Positions 32,704 through 41,833 are shown, numbered from the stretch's first letter. The stretch: 64,000 nt of DNA from Luteimonas kalidii (GCF_029887935.1 NZ_JARXRO010000020.1:369865-433864); one strand, 5' to 3'. The notes: generated from the sequence alone by a model not told the origin. Made by a program: numbers and translations.

Positions 32704-34131
32704 ATGCGTCCAGCGCCCACCCTGCTCGTCCTCGCCGCCGCCGCCGCGTTCGGCGGTTTCGCCGCCACCGTCATCCGCGATGCGGTGCAGACGCCCGCGC
32801 AGGCGGCCGAACCGGCCGCCGCGCTGCCGGTACCCACGGTGACCGCGCTGCCGATGGCGGTCGACGGCCAGGCGCTGCCGTCGCTGGCGCCGATGCTGCA
32901 GCGGGTGACGCCCTCGGTGGTCAGCGTGCAGGCCGCGCAGCGCCGGCAGGTCAGCCCGTTCGTCAACGATCCGTTCTTCCGCCGCATGTTTCCCGAGCTG
33001 TCGCAGGAGCGCATCGCGCGTTCGCTGGGCTCGGGCGTGATCGTCGATGCGGCCAACGGCTACGTGCTGACCAACCACCACGTGATCGAGAACGCCGACG
33101 AGGTGTCGGTGACCCTGGCCGACGGCCGCAGCCTGGAAGCCGAGTTCATCGGCTCCGATCCCGACACCGACGTGGCGCTGATGCGCATCGCCGCCGACGG
33201 GCTGACCGCGCTGCCGCTGGCGGCCGCGCAGCTGTCGGTGGGCGATTTCGTGGTGGCCGTGGGCAACCCGTTCGGCGTCGGCCAGACGGTCACCTCGGGG
33301 ATCGTCTCGGCGGTCGGCCGCAGCAACGTGCCGGGCGTGGGCTACCAGAATTTCATCCAGACCGATGCCTCGATCAACCCGGGCAACTCCGGCGGCGCGC
33401 TGGTCAACCTGCGCGGCGAGCTGGTGGGCATCAACACCGCCAGCTTCAACCCGCGCGGCAGCGCCGCCGGCAACATCGGCCTGGGCTTCGCGATCCCGGT
33501 GGAGCTGGCGCGCAACGTGATGCAGCAGCTGGCCAGCACCGGCATGGTGCGCCGCGGCACCCTGGGTATCGACACCCAGCAGGTGGACGCGCGCCTGGCC
33601 ACCGCGCTGGGGCTCGACGAACCGCGCGGCGTGGTGGTGACGCGCGTGCACGGCGAGTCGGGCGCGGCCGCCGCGGGCCTGCGCACCGGCGACGTGATCA
33701 CCGCCGCCGACGGCCAGCGCATGGACGACCCGGTGTCGCTGCGCAATTTCCAGGGCCTGCAGCCGCTGGACGCGCCGGTGACCCTGGACGTGCTGCGCGA
33801 CGGCAAGCCGCTGAAGGTCACCGCGCGCCTGCGCGCGCAGCCGCGCGACGGCGCCAGCTACGACGAACGCCTGGCCGGCGCCACCCTGGCCGACCTGCCC
33901 GAAGCCGTGCGCCGCCAGAACCCCAACGCGCGCGGCGTGCTGGTGGAGCAGGTGGAGGCCGGCAGCCGCGCGTACCGCAACGGCCTGCGCGAGGGCGATT
34001 TCATCTTCGCCGCCAATGCCGGCGAGTTCGGCGATCTGGCCGGATTCCGCGACAGCCTGTCGGACTCGCCCGACCAGCTGGTGCTGCGGATTTCACGCGG
34101 AGGACGCGTCGGAAACCTGATCATGCAGTGA
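32704..34131 (+). CDS. Do-family periplasmic serine protease (DegP/DegQ/MucD-like)
   Basis: 475 residues with an N-terminal signal/anchor (MRPAPTLLVLAAAAAFGGFA). The trypsin-like domain has all three catalytic residues: YVLTNHHVIENA (H126), SDPDTDVALMRI (D156) and NPGNSGGALVNL (S229 in G-N-S-G-G). Two PDZ domains follow (about 275-365 with GTLGIDTQQV and LRTGDVITAADGQ; about 385-470 with NARGVLVEQVEAGSRAYRNG). It should degrade or hold misfolded envelope proteins. The ribosome site is weak. It is followed by a co-directional set of small membrane-associated proteins. Confidence 0.93.
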   Translation: MRPAPTLLVLAAAAAFGGFAATVIRDAVQTPAQAAEPAAALPVPTVTALPMAVDGQALPSLAPMLQRVTPSVVSVQAAQRRQVSPFVNDPFFRRMFPELSQERIARSLGSGVIVDAANGYVLTNHHVIENADEVSVTLADGRSLEAEFIGSDPDTDVALMRIAADGLTALPLAAAQLSVGDFVVAVGNPFGVGQTVTSGIVSAVGRSNVPGVGYQNFIQTDASINPGNSGGALVNLRGELVGINTASFNPRGSAAGNIGLGFAIPVELARNVMQQLASTGMVRRGTLGIDTQQVDARLATALGLDEPRGVVVTRVHGESGAAAAGLRTGDVITAADGQRMDDPVSLRNFQGLQPLDAPVTLDVLRDGKPLKVTARLRAQPRDGASYDERLAGATLADLPEAVRRQNPNARGVLVEQVEAGSRAYRNGLREGDFIFAANAGEFGDLAGFRDSLSDSPDQLVLRISRGGRVGNLIMQ

Positions 34132-34184
34132 CTGGCGTCCCTTCGACGTCCCGCGCCCCCGCGCCCCTTCTCCAGGAGATGACG

Positions 34185-34547
34185 ATGAGCCCCAACTCGA
34201 CTGATGCCATGAAGACCAACCTCGGCGAAGCCGGTGCCCACCTCAAGAACGCCGCCACCGACGCCGGCAGCGCGATCAAGAACGCCGCCCACGTGGCTGG
34301 CGACGAACTGCGCATGGGCCGCTCGGCGGTCAAGTCCGACCTGGCCGATTCGGCGCTGGCCGGCATCGCCGCGCTGGAAGAGGGCGGTGGCGCCGCGCGC
34401 GAGCAGATGGACCAGTTGATGGACAAGGGCCGCGACCTGATCGACAGCGCCGCCGACCTGATCCGCGAGCGCCCGATCGCCTCGTTCGGCGCCGCGTTCG
34501 CCGCCGGCTGGATCATCGCCAAGCTCGCCCGCAGCGGCGACCGGTAA
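34185..34547 (+). CDS. DUF883 (ElaB/YqjD-like) membrane-anchored protein
   Basis: 120 residues beginning MSPNSTDAMKTNLGEAGAHL. A long amphipathic helical region with heptad-like alanines (VAGDELRMGRSAVKSDLADS) is followed by one C-terminal membrane helix containing FGAAFAAGWIIAKL, the glycine-patterned anchor of the YqjD family. YqjD-type proteins bind ribosomes at the membrane in stationary phase. ATG at 34179 and 34185 are both possible; AGGAG spacing favours 34185. It leads a trio that resembles E. coli yqjD-yqjE-yqjK. Confidence 0.85.
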   Translation: MSPNSTDAMKTNLGEAGAHLKNAATDAGSAIKNAAHVAGDELRMGRSAVKSDLADSALAGIAALEEGGGAAREQMDQLMDKGRDLIDSAADLIRERPIASFGAAFAAGWIIAKLARSGDR

Positions 34548-34556
34548 TCCCGCGAC

Positions 34557-35135
34557 GTGGAAGGGGGACACCCCAACGACGACGCCGGGCGCGACGACAA
34601 GGCGCCCGGGCTGGATGAAAGCGTGCGCGCGCTCAACAGTGCGCGCAAGCAGGCGGTCGACGCGAGCCGCGGGACCGGGCGCGCGCTGCGGCGCCTGGTC
34701 GCGGCCGATTTCGCGCTGGCCCGCAGCGCGTTCGGCCGCGGGCTGGCCTGGGCCGGCGCGGCGACCGTGTTCGGCGCGTCGGCCTGGTTGCTGATCACCG
34801 GCACCCTGATCGCGCTGATGCAGCGCAACGGGATGTCGTGGCTGACCTCGCTGGCGATGGCCGCGCTGGTGAGCGTGGTGGCCGCGGTGTTTTCCGCCTG
34901 GCGGGTGTCGCGTTATTTCGACTACACCGGCATGCATGCCACGCGGCGCCAGCTGACCAAGCTCGGCCTGTTCGACGAGGACGGCAGCGCCGACGACGAT
35001 GACGACGATCCGCCGCCGGACATCTCGCCCGAAGCCGCTGCAGCGGCCGCCGCCGCCCGCGCGGCGAAGTCCGCGGCGCAGGCGTCGGCCGCAAGCCATG
35101 TGCGTCCGGCCGGCGTGCCACCGGGAGCCTCCTGA
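34557..35135 (+). CDS. Phage-holin-family (YqjE-like) membrane protein
   Basis: 192 residues from a GTG at 34557. An acidic head (MEGGHPNDDAGRDDKAPGLD) leads into a core with two membrane helices (about 61-85 and 95-115: ASAWLLITGTLIALM and SLAMAALVSVVAAVFSAW). A tail rich in D, A and K (DDDDDDPPPDISPEAAAAAA) follows. The two-helix layout fits the holin-X superfamily that includes YqjE. Its stop overlaps the start of the next gene (TGATG), so the genes are coupled. Role unknown, probably envelope stress in stationary phase. Confidence 0.8.
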   Translation: MEGGHPNDDAGRDDKAPGLDESVRALNSARKQAVDASRGTGRALRRLVAADFALARSAFGRGLAWAGAATVFGASAWLLITGTLIALMQRNGMSWLTSLAMAALVSVVAAVFSAWRVSRYFDYTGMHATRRQLTKLGLFDEDGSADDDDDDPPPDISPEAAAAAAAARAAKSAAQASAASHVRPAGVPPGAS

Positions 35136-35620
35136 TGCGGTTCGAGCGCCTGCGCGATGAAGTGGTGATGGCCGAGCGCCGCGTGGAAACGCGGATGCTG
35201 CGCGCGCAGACCAACTGGCGCGTGCTCAAGACGGTCTGGCGCGAGAGCTGGACGCCGGCACGCATCCTCGCCGTCGGCCTGGCCGGCGGTTTCCTGTTCG
35301 GGCGCACGAAGCCGTTGCGCAAGATGCGCGCGGTCTCGCCCACGCGCTGGATCCAGCTGGCGACCAGCATCTCCGGTCTGATGGCCACCTTCCGCGCCAA
35401 GCACGCGGCCGAATCGGCCGAGGTCGCCGCGGCCGATGCCGGGCAGGCGGCAGCCGAGGCCGAGGAGACCGTCGAGGCCGTGGCCACCGGCGCGCCGGAT
35501 GTGGAACTCACCCCGGACACCCCTGTCCGCAGCGTGTCCGACGCGCGCCGTCGCCCCGAAGCCCCCTGGACCGGCGAACCCCGCCCGGCCGAAGCCGCGA
35601 CCGAAGTCTCCGAGCGCTGA
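35135..35620 (+). CDS. YqjK-like hydrophobic/amphipathic protein, third of trio
   Basis: 161 residues starting MRFERLRDEVVMAERRVETR. The first 50 residues are basic and helical, then one membrane segment (ARILAVGLAGGFLFGR) and a long Ala/Glu/Pro-rich tail (EVAAADAGQAAAEAEETVEA). The order DUF883, holin-like, basic small protein matches yqjD-yqjE-yqjK of enterobacteria, although the sequence itself is too divergent to be sure. ATG overlaps the previous stop by one base and follows GGGAGCC. Confidence 0.72.
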   Translation: MRFERLRDEVVMAERRVETRMLRAQTNWRVLKTVWRESWTPARILAVGLAGGFLFGRTKPLRKMRAVSPTRWIQLATSISGLMATFRAKHAAESAEVAAADAGQAAAEAEETVEAVATGAPDVELTPDTPVRSVSDARRRPEAPWTGEPRPAEAATEVSER

Positions 35621-35998
35621 GCCGCATATCTCGCGTTGCTCTTCTTTCTCGTTTGCGGGGTGTGCGCCCTCCACGGTGGAAGGAGCCGAAGGCGCGAGTG
35701 GGGGTCGACTCCGGCGCCGCGCCTTGCTGTTCGTTCCCCCGCTAGCGGGACGTTGCGCCCTTCACGGGTGAAAGGTGCCGACGCGGATGGGGGTCCGGCG
35801 CCCCGTGATTGCCCTCCCTTCGGACCACCTTCCCCGTCGACGGGGGAAGCAAAGCGCGGGCATGCCGAAGCCGCGCCGCTGCGGTTCCTTCCCCGTCGAA
35901 GCGGGCGAAAGAGCGCCCGGGTCTTCGACGTCGCCCCCATCACAGGGCCGTCCCCCGCCGCGGTGTCATGATCGCGTCCCGATTCCGCCGCGCCCGCC
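35621..35998. repeat. Intergenic stretch with GC-rich palindromes
   Basis: About 380 bases holding short hairpins such as TTCCCCCGCTAGCGGGA (35744-35760) and CCTTCCCCGTCGACGGGGGA (35830-35850), with a related half-palindrome at 35888-35905. They belong to the same family as the hairpins at 29877-29935. The end of the stretch should carry the promoter of the transporter gene. Confidence 0.65.
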
Positions 35999-37102
35999 AT
36001 GGCCCACGACGCGATTGCACCCACGCCCGATGCTCCGCTGGTCGATGCGACCCCGCCGCCGCCGCTGCGGCCGCGCGCCTCGACCGCGGCCCTCGTGCTG
36101 GCGACGCTCGCGGTGGGCTACACGCTCTGGGCCGCGCAGGCGCTGCTGCTGCCGGTGCTGCTGGCGATGTTCTTCGCCCTGGTGGCCAGCCCGGTGCTGC
36201 GCCTGCTGCGGCGGCTGTGGGTGCCGCGCTTCCTGGCCGCGCTGCTGGTGGTCTGCGGCGGCCTGGCCGCGTTCGGCGCGCTGGGCTACCAGATGCTGCC
36301 CTCGGCGATGGCCTGGGCGCGCGAGGCGCCGCGCGAGATGCGCCAGCTCGCGCCCAAGCTGCGCGAGCTGACCCGGCCGATGCACGAGGCCAACCAGGCC
36401 GCCGAGAACTTCGCCCGCGCCGCGGGGGGCGAGACCGGGCGTCAGCCGCAGCTGGTGCGCACGGTGGTGGATCCGTTCCAGAAGCTCACCGAGACGCCGC
36501 GCCTGCTGGCCTCGCTGCTGGCGGTGGTGCTGCTGACGTTCTTCTTCATGGTGTACGGCGAGAAGCTGCAGCGGCACGCGATCGCGCTGCTGCCCGGGCG
36601 GCAGCAGAAGAAGTTCACCGTCGAGATCCTGCAGTCGATCGAGCGCGAGGTCTCGCGCTACGTGCTGACCATCAGCCTGATCAACGCCGTGGTCGGCCTG
36701 CTGTTCGCGTGCGTGCTGTACTTCATGCAGATCCCGCTGCCCGAGGCGCTGCTGTGGGGCACGATGGTGGCGCTGCTCAACTTCGCGCCCTACGTGGGGC
36801 CGCTGATCGGCATGCTGGCGATGCTGCTGGTGGGCTTCATCACCTTCGACGATCCGCTGCAGGCGCTGATGCCGGCACTGGCCTACCTGGTGCTGCACAC
36901 GATCGAGGGCCAGGTGGTGACCCCGATCGTGCTCGGCCGCAGCATGGCGCTCTCGCCGCTGGTGCTGATCCTGGCGCTGATGCTGTTCGGCTGGCTGTGG
37001 GGCATCGTCGGCCTGCTGCTCGCGGTGCCGCTGCTGGTGTGCGTGAAGCTGGTACTGGCACGCGTGGAAGGCATGGAAGGCTGGGCGCGGCTGCTGGAAT
37101 AG
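35999..37102 (+). CDS. AI-2E family transporter
   Basis: 367 residues with about eight membrane helices: LVLATLAVGYTLWAAQALLL at the start, FFALVASPVLRLLRRLWVPR, LLAVVLLTFFFMVYGEKLQR in the middle, then YVLTISLINAVVGLLFACVL, LLWGTMVALLNFAPYVGPLI (family signature with N-F-x-P-Y-x-G) and HTIEGQVVTPIVLGRSMALS followed by PLVLILALMLFGWLWGI. A long cytoplasmic or periplasmic helical insert (REAPREMRQLAPKLRELTRP) is also typical. The family includes TqsA and Na+/H+ antiporter members; the substrate cannot be read. Confidence 0.9.
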   Translation: MAHDAIAPTPDAPLVDATPPPPLRPRASTAALVLATLAVGYTLWAAQALLLPVLLAMFFALVASPVLRLLRRLWVPRFLAALLVVCGGLAAFGALGYQMLPSAMAWAREAPREMRQLAPKLRELTRPMHEANQAAENFARAAGGETGRQPQLVRTVVDPFQKLTETPRLLASLLAVVLLTFFFMVYGEKLQRHAIALLPGRQQKKFTVEILQSIEREVSRYVLTISLINAVVGLLFACVLYFMQIPLPEALLWGTMVALLNFAPYVGPLIGMLAMLLVGFITFDDPLQALMPALAYLVLHTIEGQVVTPIVLGRSMALSPLVLILALMLFGWLWGIVGLLLAVPLLVCVKLVLARVEGMEGWARLLE

Positions 37103-37111
37103 AAGCGCGCA

Positions 37112-37474
37112 CGTAGCCCGGGTAAGCGACGCGCACCCGGGGAGGCGAGCAAGATTACCGATGCACCCCGGGGAAAGTGACCCCCGCCGCCACGGCGGAA
37201 GGTCATCCCGACGCCCTGCGCCGCGAGTTTCCCCGGATGCGGCCTTCGGCCTTATCCGGGCTACGCGGGCGCCGGTCACGTAGCCCGGGTAAGCGCAGCG
37301 CACCCGGGGCGCGGGACAGGGTCACCTGGACGACACGGCGGAAAGTCATCTTCCTGCGTCACGGCACAAGGTCATCTCGACGTCCGGCGCCTCGTGTTCC
37401 CCGGATGCGGCCTTCGGCCTTATCCGGGCTACGCGGGCTCCGGTGTAGCCCGGGTAAGCGCAGCGCACCCGGGG
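37112..37474. repeat. Five REP-like palindromes
   Basis: Units at 37112-37143 and 37279-37310 (GTAGCCCGGGTAAGCGCAGC type), 37231-37265 and 37399-37432 (CCCCGGATGCGGCCTTCGGC type) and 37444-37474. The two types alternate in opposite orientation, giving BIME-like pairs. They fill the gap between convergent genes 35999-37102 and 37491-38183. Confidence 0.87.
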
Positions 37475-37490
37475 GATGTGGGCGTCGACC

Positions 37491-38183
37491 TCAGCGCCGT
37501 TCGAGCCAGTCCGCCAGCGCGGCCAGGGTGTCGAAGTGCAGGTCCGGCGCCACGTCATCGTGCGGCCAGGTGGCCTCAACGCGGTTGATCCAGCAGCTGC
37601 GCAACCCCGCCAGTGCCGCGCCGCGCACGTCGGCGTCGACGTGGTCGCCCACGTGCAACACCTCGTTCGGCTCGCAGCGCAGGCGTGTGCACGCCGCCAG
37701 GAAGATGCTCGGTTCCGGCTTCGCCGCGCCGTGCTCGCGCGCGTGCAGCTGGAATGCGAAGTGCCGCTCGATGCCGCAGCGCGCGAGGTCGGCGTTGCCG
37801 TTGCTCAGCGCCACCACCGGCACCAGCGCGGCGATGCGCTGCAGCGCGTCGAGGGCGTCGGGATAGAACTCGACCCGGTTGCGCTCGGCGTAGAAGGCCT
37901 CGTACGCCGCGTCGAGCAGCGCCATGTCGCCGCGGCTCTCGCGCAGGGCGATCTCGAGCGTCAGCCGGCGCAGGGCGCTCAGGTCGTGGGCGAGGTGCGG
38001 GTGCTCGTGCCACACCCGCTCGCGCAGTGCGCGCATCGCCTCGACCGGGAACATGGTCGCGGTCGCGGGGCTGTGGGTGCGCATCCACGCGTCGAGCACG
38101 CGTTCGATGCGCGCGCCGATCGGCGCGAACGGCCACAGGGTGTCGTCGAGGTCGAGGGTGACGGCGCGTACGGGGAATCGCAT
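37491..38183 (-). CDS. HAD-superfamily hydrolase (subfamily IA)
   Basis: 230 residues. The four HAD motifs are present: AVTLDLDDTLWPFAP (motif I, D-x-D-x-T), VVALSNGNADLARCG (motif II, S), GAAKPEPSIFLAACT (motif III, K) and VLHVGDHVDADVRGAA (motif IV, G-D-x-x-x-D). A helical cap (residues 20-105) identifies subfamily IA. It is therefore likely to dephosphorylate a small phosphoester; the exact substrate is not evident. ATG at 38183 lies 97 bases from a REP unit and the next gene is on the same strand. Confidence 0.9.
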   Translation of the reverse strand: MRFPVRAVTLDLDDTLWPFAPIGARIERVLDAWMRTHSPATATMFPVEAMRALRERVWHEHPHLAHDLSALRRLTLEIALRESRGDMALLDAAYEAFYAERNRVEFYPDALDALQRIAALVPVVALSNGNADLARCGIERHFAFQLHAREHGAAKPEPSIFLAACTRLRCEPNEVLHVGDHVDADVRGAALAGLRSCWINRVEATWPHDDVAPDLHFDTLAALADWLERR

Positions 38184-38280
38184 GGCGACAGTGTAGCGGC
38201 GCGTGGCCGCGAGGCCTCCGCGCGAGGTGTGGAGGCGCGCGCGCCAAGGTGGTGGAACCGGCGTCGACCTCCGTGCGCGA

Positions 38281-38311
38281 TCCCGGGTGCGCTGCGCTTA
38301 CCCGGGCTACG
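38281..38311. repeat. Single REP-like palindrome
   Basis: TCCCGGGTGCGCTGCGCTTA followed by CCCGGGCTACG, five bases before the stop of the next minus-strand gene. Confidence 0.83.
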
Positions 38312-38316
38312 TGATC

Positions 38317-39474
38317 TCAGCTTCCGGAGAACCGCCAGGCCAGCGGGCGCCAGGCGCGGGCGGCGTACAGCGCCAGTCGCGCCGGGCGCGAGAGCGAGAA
38401 CGCGCCGGTCGCCACCGGTTCGCGATCCGGCAGCAGGTCGGCCATGTGGCCGTCGCCGCCGGACATGCTGTCGAAGCAGCGCAGTTGCGGCCATGTGGTG
38501 CGCAGCGCGCGCATCAGCATCCATTCGTTGAGCCGTCCCGGGCTGCAGCGCGCGAATGCCGCGTCGAAGCCGCTCTTGAACGCGTGCAGCGTGTCGCCAA
38601 GGCGCATGTTGCTGGTGGAGGCGATCGGCACGCCGTCGAGGCGGATCTCGCTGAACACCATCGCCCCGCGCGCGCCGAAGCGCGTGCACAGTTCGCGGAA
38701 GAACGACGCGTGGCGGCCGCACGACAGCAGCGAGGTCCCGGCCTCCCGCTTCCAGCCCTGGTGTTCCAGCCGCAGGTGGGTGTCCACCGCCGCCGCGTCC
38801 GCATCGGCGCCGTGCAGGAGGTGGAATTCCACCTGGCCGCGCTCGCGCAGCCGGCGCAGGCGGCGATCGAGATCCTTGCGCAGCGATGCGGGCACGCGTT
38901 CGGCCACGTCGCCGGTGTCCAGCCGCAGCACCGGGCGCTGGAAGCGGCTGCGCTCGTGCCACGCGCCGCCCTCGTGCGCCGCGCGTCGCGCCAGCGCACG
39001 CGCCAGCGGATCGGCCATGGCCAGGCGTTCGAAGGCGAGTCCGTGGCGGCGCTTGAGCGTGGTGTCGCGTGCGAACCGCACCAGTCCGTCGGCCACCGTG
39101 GCCTCTTCGCCCTGGCGCCACAGCATCCCGCAGCGGAACGAGTGCACGCTGCGGAAGTTGCCCAGCCGCGGCAGCGGTGCGAACAGGTCCGGCCCTTCGT
39201 CGACGAAGCAGCCCACGCCCAGCAGCCGGCCTGCGCGCAGGACCCGCACGACCGTCGGCGCCGCGACGTCCAGCCAGCGCACCGCCGGCAGCACGAATTC
39301 AGGCATCGCGAACGGGCTCGCCCAGGGCGCCTCGTGGCCCAGGGCGCTCCATTCCGCCAACGCCGCCGCGTCGAGATCCTGCAGCGGCCCCCAGCGCACA
39401 TCGATCCCGTTCAACACATTGCCTGCCGTGATCCCCCATTGGGCCGGACGCGGAAACCGCCCCGTGCAGGCCAT
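38317..39474 (-). CDS. FemAB/GNAT-6-like acyltransferase
   Basis: 385 residues if started at 39474. Two GNAT-type halves are visible, as in BioF2/FemAB proteins: PTVVRVLRAGRLLGVGCFVD and FRSVHSFRCGMLWRQGEEAT in the first; VPASLRKDLDRRLRRLRERG, VDTHLRLEHQGWKREAGTSL and FRELCTRFGARGAMVFSEIR in the second. A late segment LHAFKSGFDAAFARCSPGRL matches the K-x-x-x-D-x-x-x-x-x-x-x-P/S-G pattern of the GNAT-6 family. Activity would transfer an acyl or aminoacyl group in cell-envelope or polysaccharide synthesis. A GTG at 39417 is an alternative start that would leave more room for the divergent promoter. Confidence 0.8.
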   Translation of the reverse strand: MACTGRFPRPAQWGITAGNVLNGIDVRWGPLQDLDAAALAEWSALGHEAPWASPFAMPEFVLPAVRWLDVAAPTVVRVLRAGRLLGVGCFVDEGPDLFAPLPRLGNFRSVHSFRCGMLWRQGEEATVADGLVRFARDTTLKRRHGLAFERLAMADPLARALARRAAHEGGAWHERSRFQRPVLRLDTGDVAERVPASLRKDLDRRLRRLRERGQVEFHLLHGADADAAAVDTHLRLEHQGWKREAGTSLLSCGRHASFFRELCTRFGARGAMVFSEIRLDGVPIASTSNMRLGDTLHAFKSGFDAAFARCSPGRLNEWMLMRALRTTWPQLRCFDSMSGGDGHMADLLPDREPVATGAFSLSRPARLALYAARAWRPLAWRFSGS

Positions 39475-39536
39475 GGACGGTGGCGTCGGCCGCGTCGCGG
39501 CGGGAAAATCCGGCGCGCTTGGTCCACACTATCGCC

Positions 39537-40925
39537 ATGCACACGGCCGACCTGCCCGCGGGCTTCGCTCCCGCCGATTCCGACGCACTTCCACTGCATC
39601 TGCTCGAACGCGCGCACTACGACGACTGGCTCCAGGCCCAGCCCGAATCCGTGCGCGCATGGCTGTCGCAGCAGCAGTTCGACGCCGCCGCCGGCAGCTG
39701 CGCGTTGCTGCCCGGCGAGCGGGGCGTGGCCGGTGCGGTGCTCGGCATCGGCGATCCGCTCGATCCCTACAGCTACGCCCACGCGCCGACCGCGCTGCCG
39801 ATCGGCGACTGGCGCCCGGCCGCGCCCGTGCACGGCGATGCCGCCCGCGCGCTGCAGCTGGGCTGGGGCCTGGGCGCGTACCGGTTCACGCGCTACAAGT
39901 CCGGCGGTCGCGCGCCGGCCCGGCTGTCGGTGCCGGCGCTGGAGGCGGAGGCGCGCGACGTCCTCGCCGCCTGCGTGCGCGTGCGCGACCTGGTCAACAC
40001 CCCGACCGAGGACATGGGCCCGGAGCAGCTCGAAGCGGTGGCGCGGGAGATCGCGTCCGCGCACGGCGCGCGTTTCGAGAGCATCGTCGGCGATGCGCTG
40101 CTGGAGCAGGGGTTCCCCGCGATCCACGCCGTCGGCCGGGCCTCGCACCGGGCGCCGCGGCTGCTGAAGTTCGAGTGGCACGGCGGCGACGCGCAGGCCG
40201 GTCCGCACCTGGTGCTGGTGGGCAAGGGCGTGTGCTTCGACACCGGCGGCCTGGACATCAAGCCGGCCGACGGCATGCGCCACATGAAGAAGGACATGGG
40301 CGGCGCCGCGCACGCGCTGGCGCTGGCCGAACTGGTGATGGCGCGCCGGCTGCCGCTGCGGCTCACCGTGCTGGTGCCGGCGGTGGAGAACGCGATCGGG
40401 CCCGAGGCCTTCCGCCCGGGCGAGGTGATCGCCACCCGCAAGGGCGTGAGCGTGGAGATCGACAACACCGATGCCGAAGGCCGCGTGGTGCTGTGCGACG
40501 CGCTCGCGCATGCGGGTGAGCTGTCGCCGGACCTGGTGCTGGATTTCGCCACCCTCACCGGCGCGGCGCGGATCGCGCTGGGCCCCGACCTGCCGGCGCT
40601 GTTCGTCAACGACGACGCGCTGGCCGGCGACTGGCTCGCCGCCGGCGAACGCGAACGCGACCCGCTGTGGCGGATGCCGCTTTGGCGTCCGTACCTGCGC
40701 TACCTCACCAGCAACATCGCCGACCTGGCGAACGCCGGCTCGCGCATGGCGGGCGCGGTGACCGCGGCGCTGTACCTGGAGCGTTTCGTCCCCGAAGGCG
40801 TGCCGTGGGCGCACCTGGACGTCTACGCCTGGAACGACAGCGCGCGCGCCGGTCGCCCCGCCGGAGGCGAGGCACTGGGCCTGCGCGCCGCCTACGCGAT
40901 GCTCAGGGCCCGCTGCGGCGGTTGA
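39537..40925 (+). CDS. Leucyl aminopeptidase family protein (M17)
   Basis: 462 residues, MHTADLPAGFAPADSDALPL at the start. The N-terminal third is variable. The catalytic part has VLVGKGVCFDTGGLDIKPAD (metal-binding K and D), MRHMKKDMGGAAHALALAEL, and the signature EIDNTDAEGRVVLCDALAHA (N-T-D-A-E-G-R, with metal ligands D and E and the catalytic R). YLTSNIADLANAGSRMAGAV is also typical. It should be a two-metal cytoplasmic aminopeptidase. Its 3-prime end overlaps the convergent LysR gene by 34 bases. Confidence 0.93.
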   Translation: MHTADLPAGFAPADSDALPLHLLERAHYDDWLQAQPESVRAWLSQQQFDAAAGSCALLPGERGVAGAVLGIGDPLDPYSYAHAPTALPIGDWRPAAPVHGDAARALQLGWGLGAYRFTRYKSGGRAPARLSVPALEAEARDVLAACVRVRDLVNTPTEDMGPEQLEAVAREIASAHGARFESIVGDALLEQGFPAIHAVGRASHRAPRLLKFEWHGGDAQAGPHLVLVGKGVCFDTGGLDIKPADGMRHMKKDMGGAAHALALAELVMARRLPLRLTVLVPAVENAIGPEAFRPGEVIATRKGVSVEIDNTDAEGRVVLCDALAHAGELSPDLVLDFATLTGAARIALGPDLPALFVNDDALAGDWLAAGERERDPLWRMPLWRPYLRYLTSNIADLANAGSRMAGAVTAALYLERFVPEGVPWAHLDVYAWNDSARAGRPAGGEALGLRAAYAMLRARCGG

Positions 40926-41833
40926 GCCGCCTGGCTGGAACCGACAGGCGCCGCGGGCAGGGGCAGGCCCAGGATCCAGTCGCGCAGGGTGGCCAGCCAG
41001 CAGTCGTCGCGCCGGGCGCTCGGATAGACGAGGTAGAACGGTTCGGCCTCGAGCGCCGGCCCGAACGGGGTCACCAGCGTGCCCGCCTGCAGTTCGTCCG
41101 CCACCAGCGCCAGGCTCATCAGCGCCACCCCCTGCCCGGCGATCGCGGCGGAGATGGTGTGGGTTTCGTCCGAGAACACCGGGCCGGCGGTCGCATCCAG
41201 GGCCGGCATGCCGGCGTGCTGTTGCCAGCGCCGCCAGTCCACCGGCGCGCTGCGTGCGCCTGGCGGAGCGAAGTGCAGCAGGGTCTGATGCACCAGCGCG
41301 TCGCGCTCGTGGAGGTCCAGGCGTGGGCTGCAGACCGGCGCGAACACGTTGTCGATCAGCTTGTGCGCCTCCAGCCCGGGCCAGCGACCGTGCCCGTAGC
41401 GGATCGCGGCATCCGCCTCGATGCCGTCCAGCGACATCGGTTCGTGCGAGACGTGGACGCGCAGGTCCAGGTCGGCGCAGGCCTCGCGCAGCGACGGCAG
41501 CCGCGGCACCAGCCAGCGCGAGGCGACCGCGGGCGTCGCGCTGAGCGTCAGGCTGCGGCGTCGCGGCGTGCGTGCGCGCTCCACTGCCGATGCGACCCCG
41601 GCGAAGGCCTCGGTCAGGGCCTGCTGCAGTTCCAGCCCGCGTGGCGTGATCACCAGGCGCCGCGGACGGCGCACGAACAGCGCGAGGCCGAGCTCCTCCT
41701 CGAGCTGGCGGATCTGGTGGCTGATGGCCGCGGGCGTGACCGAGAGCTCGTCGGCCGCCGCCTTGGCGCTGCCCAGGCGGGCGGCGGACTCGAAGGCCCG
41801 GAGCGCCGAGAGCGATGGCAATCTGCGCGACAT
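40892..41833 (-). CDS. LysR-family transcriptional regulator (GcvA-like)
   Basis: 313 residues. The N-terminal winged helix-turn-helix is LPSLSALRAFESAARLGSAK followed by AADELSVTPAAISHQIRQLE, and the GcvA-like variant with A-I-S-H-Q-I is clear. The effector domain has SLTLSATPAVASRWLVPRLP and continues with RVHVSHEPMSLDGIEADAAI RYG (split here) and AAIAGQGVALMSLALVADEL. It is divergent from the FMN oxidoreductase at 41950 with 116 bases between, so it probably regulates that gene. Its end overlaps the aminopeptidase gene. Confidence 0.92.
   Translation of the reverse strand: MSRRLPSLSALRAFESAARLGSAKAAADELSVTPAAISHQIRQLEEELGLALFVRRPRRLVITPRGLELQQALTEAFAGVASAVERARTPRRRSLTLSATPAVASRWLVPRLPSLREACADLDLRVHVSHEPMSLDGIEADAAIRYGHGRWPGLEAHKLIDNVFAPVCSPRLDLHERDALVHQTLLHFAPPGARSAPVDWRRWQQHAGMPALDATAGPVFSDETHTISAAIAGQGVALMSLALVADELQAGTLVTPFGPALEAEPFYLVYPSARRDDCWLATLRDWILGLPLPAAPVGSSQAAQPPQRALSIA

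Noticed and set aside
34557..35135. Phage lysis holin marking a prophage
   Set aside because: No phage genes are nearby and the order fits the chromosomal yqjD-yqjE-yqjK arrangement.
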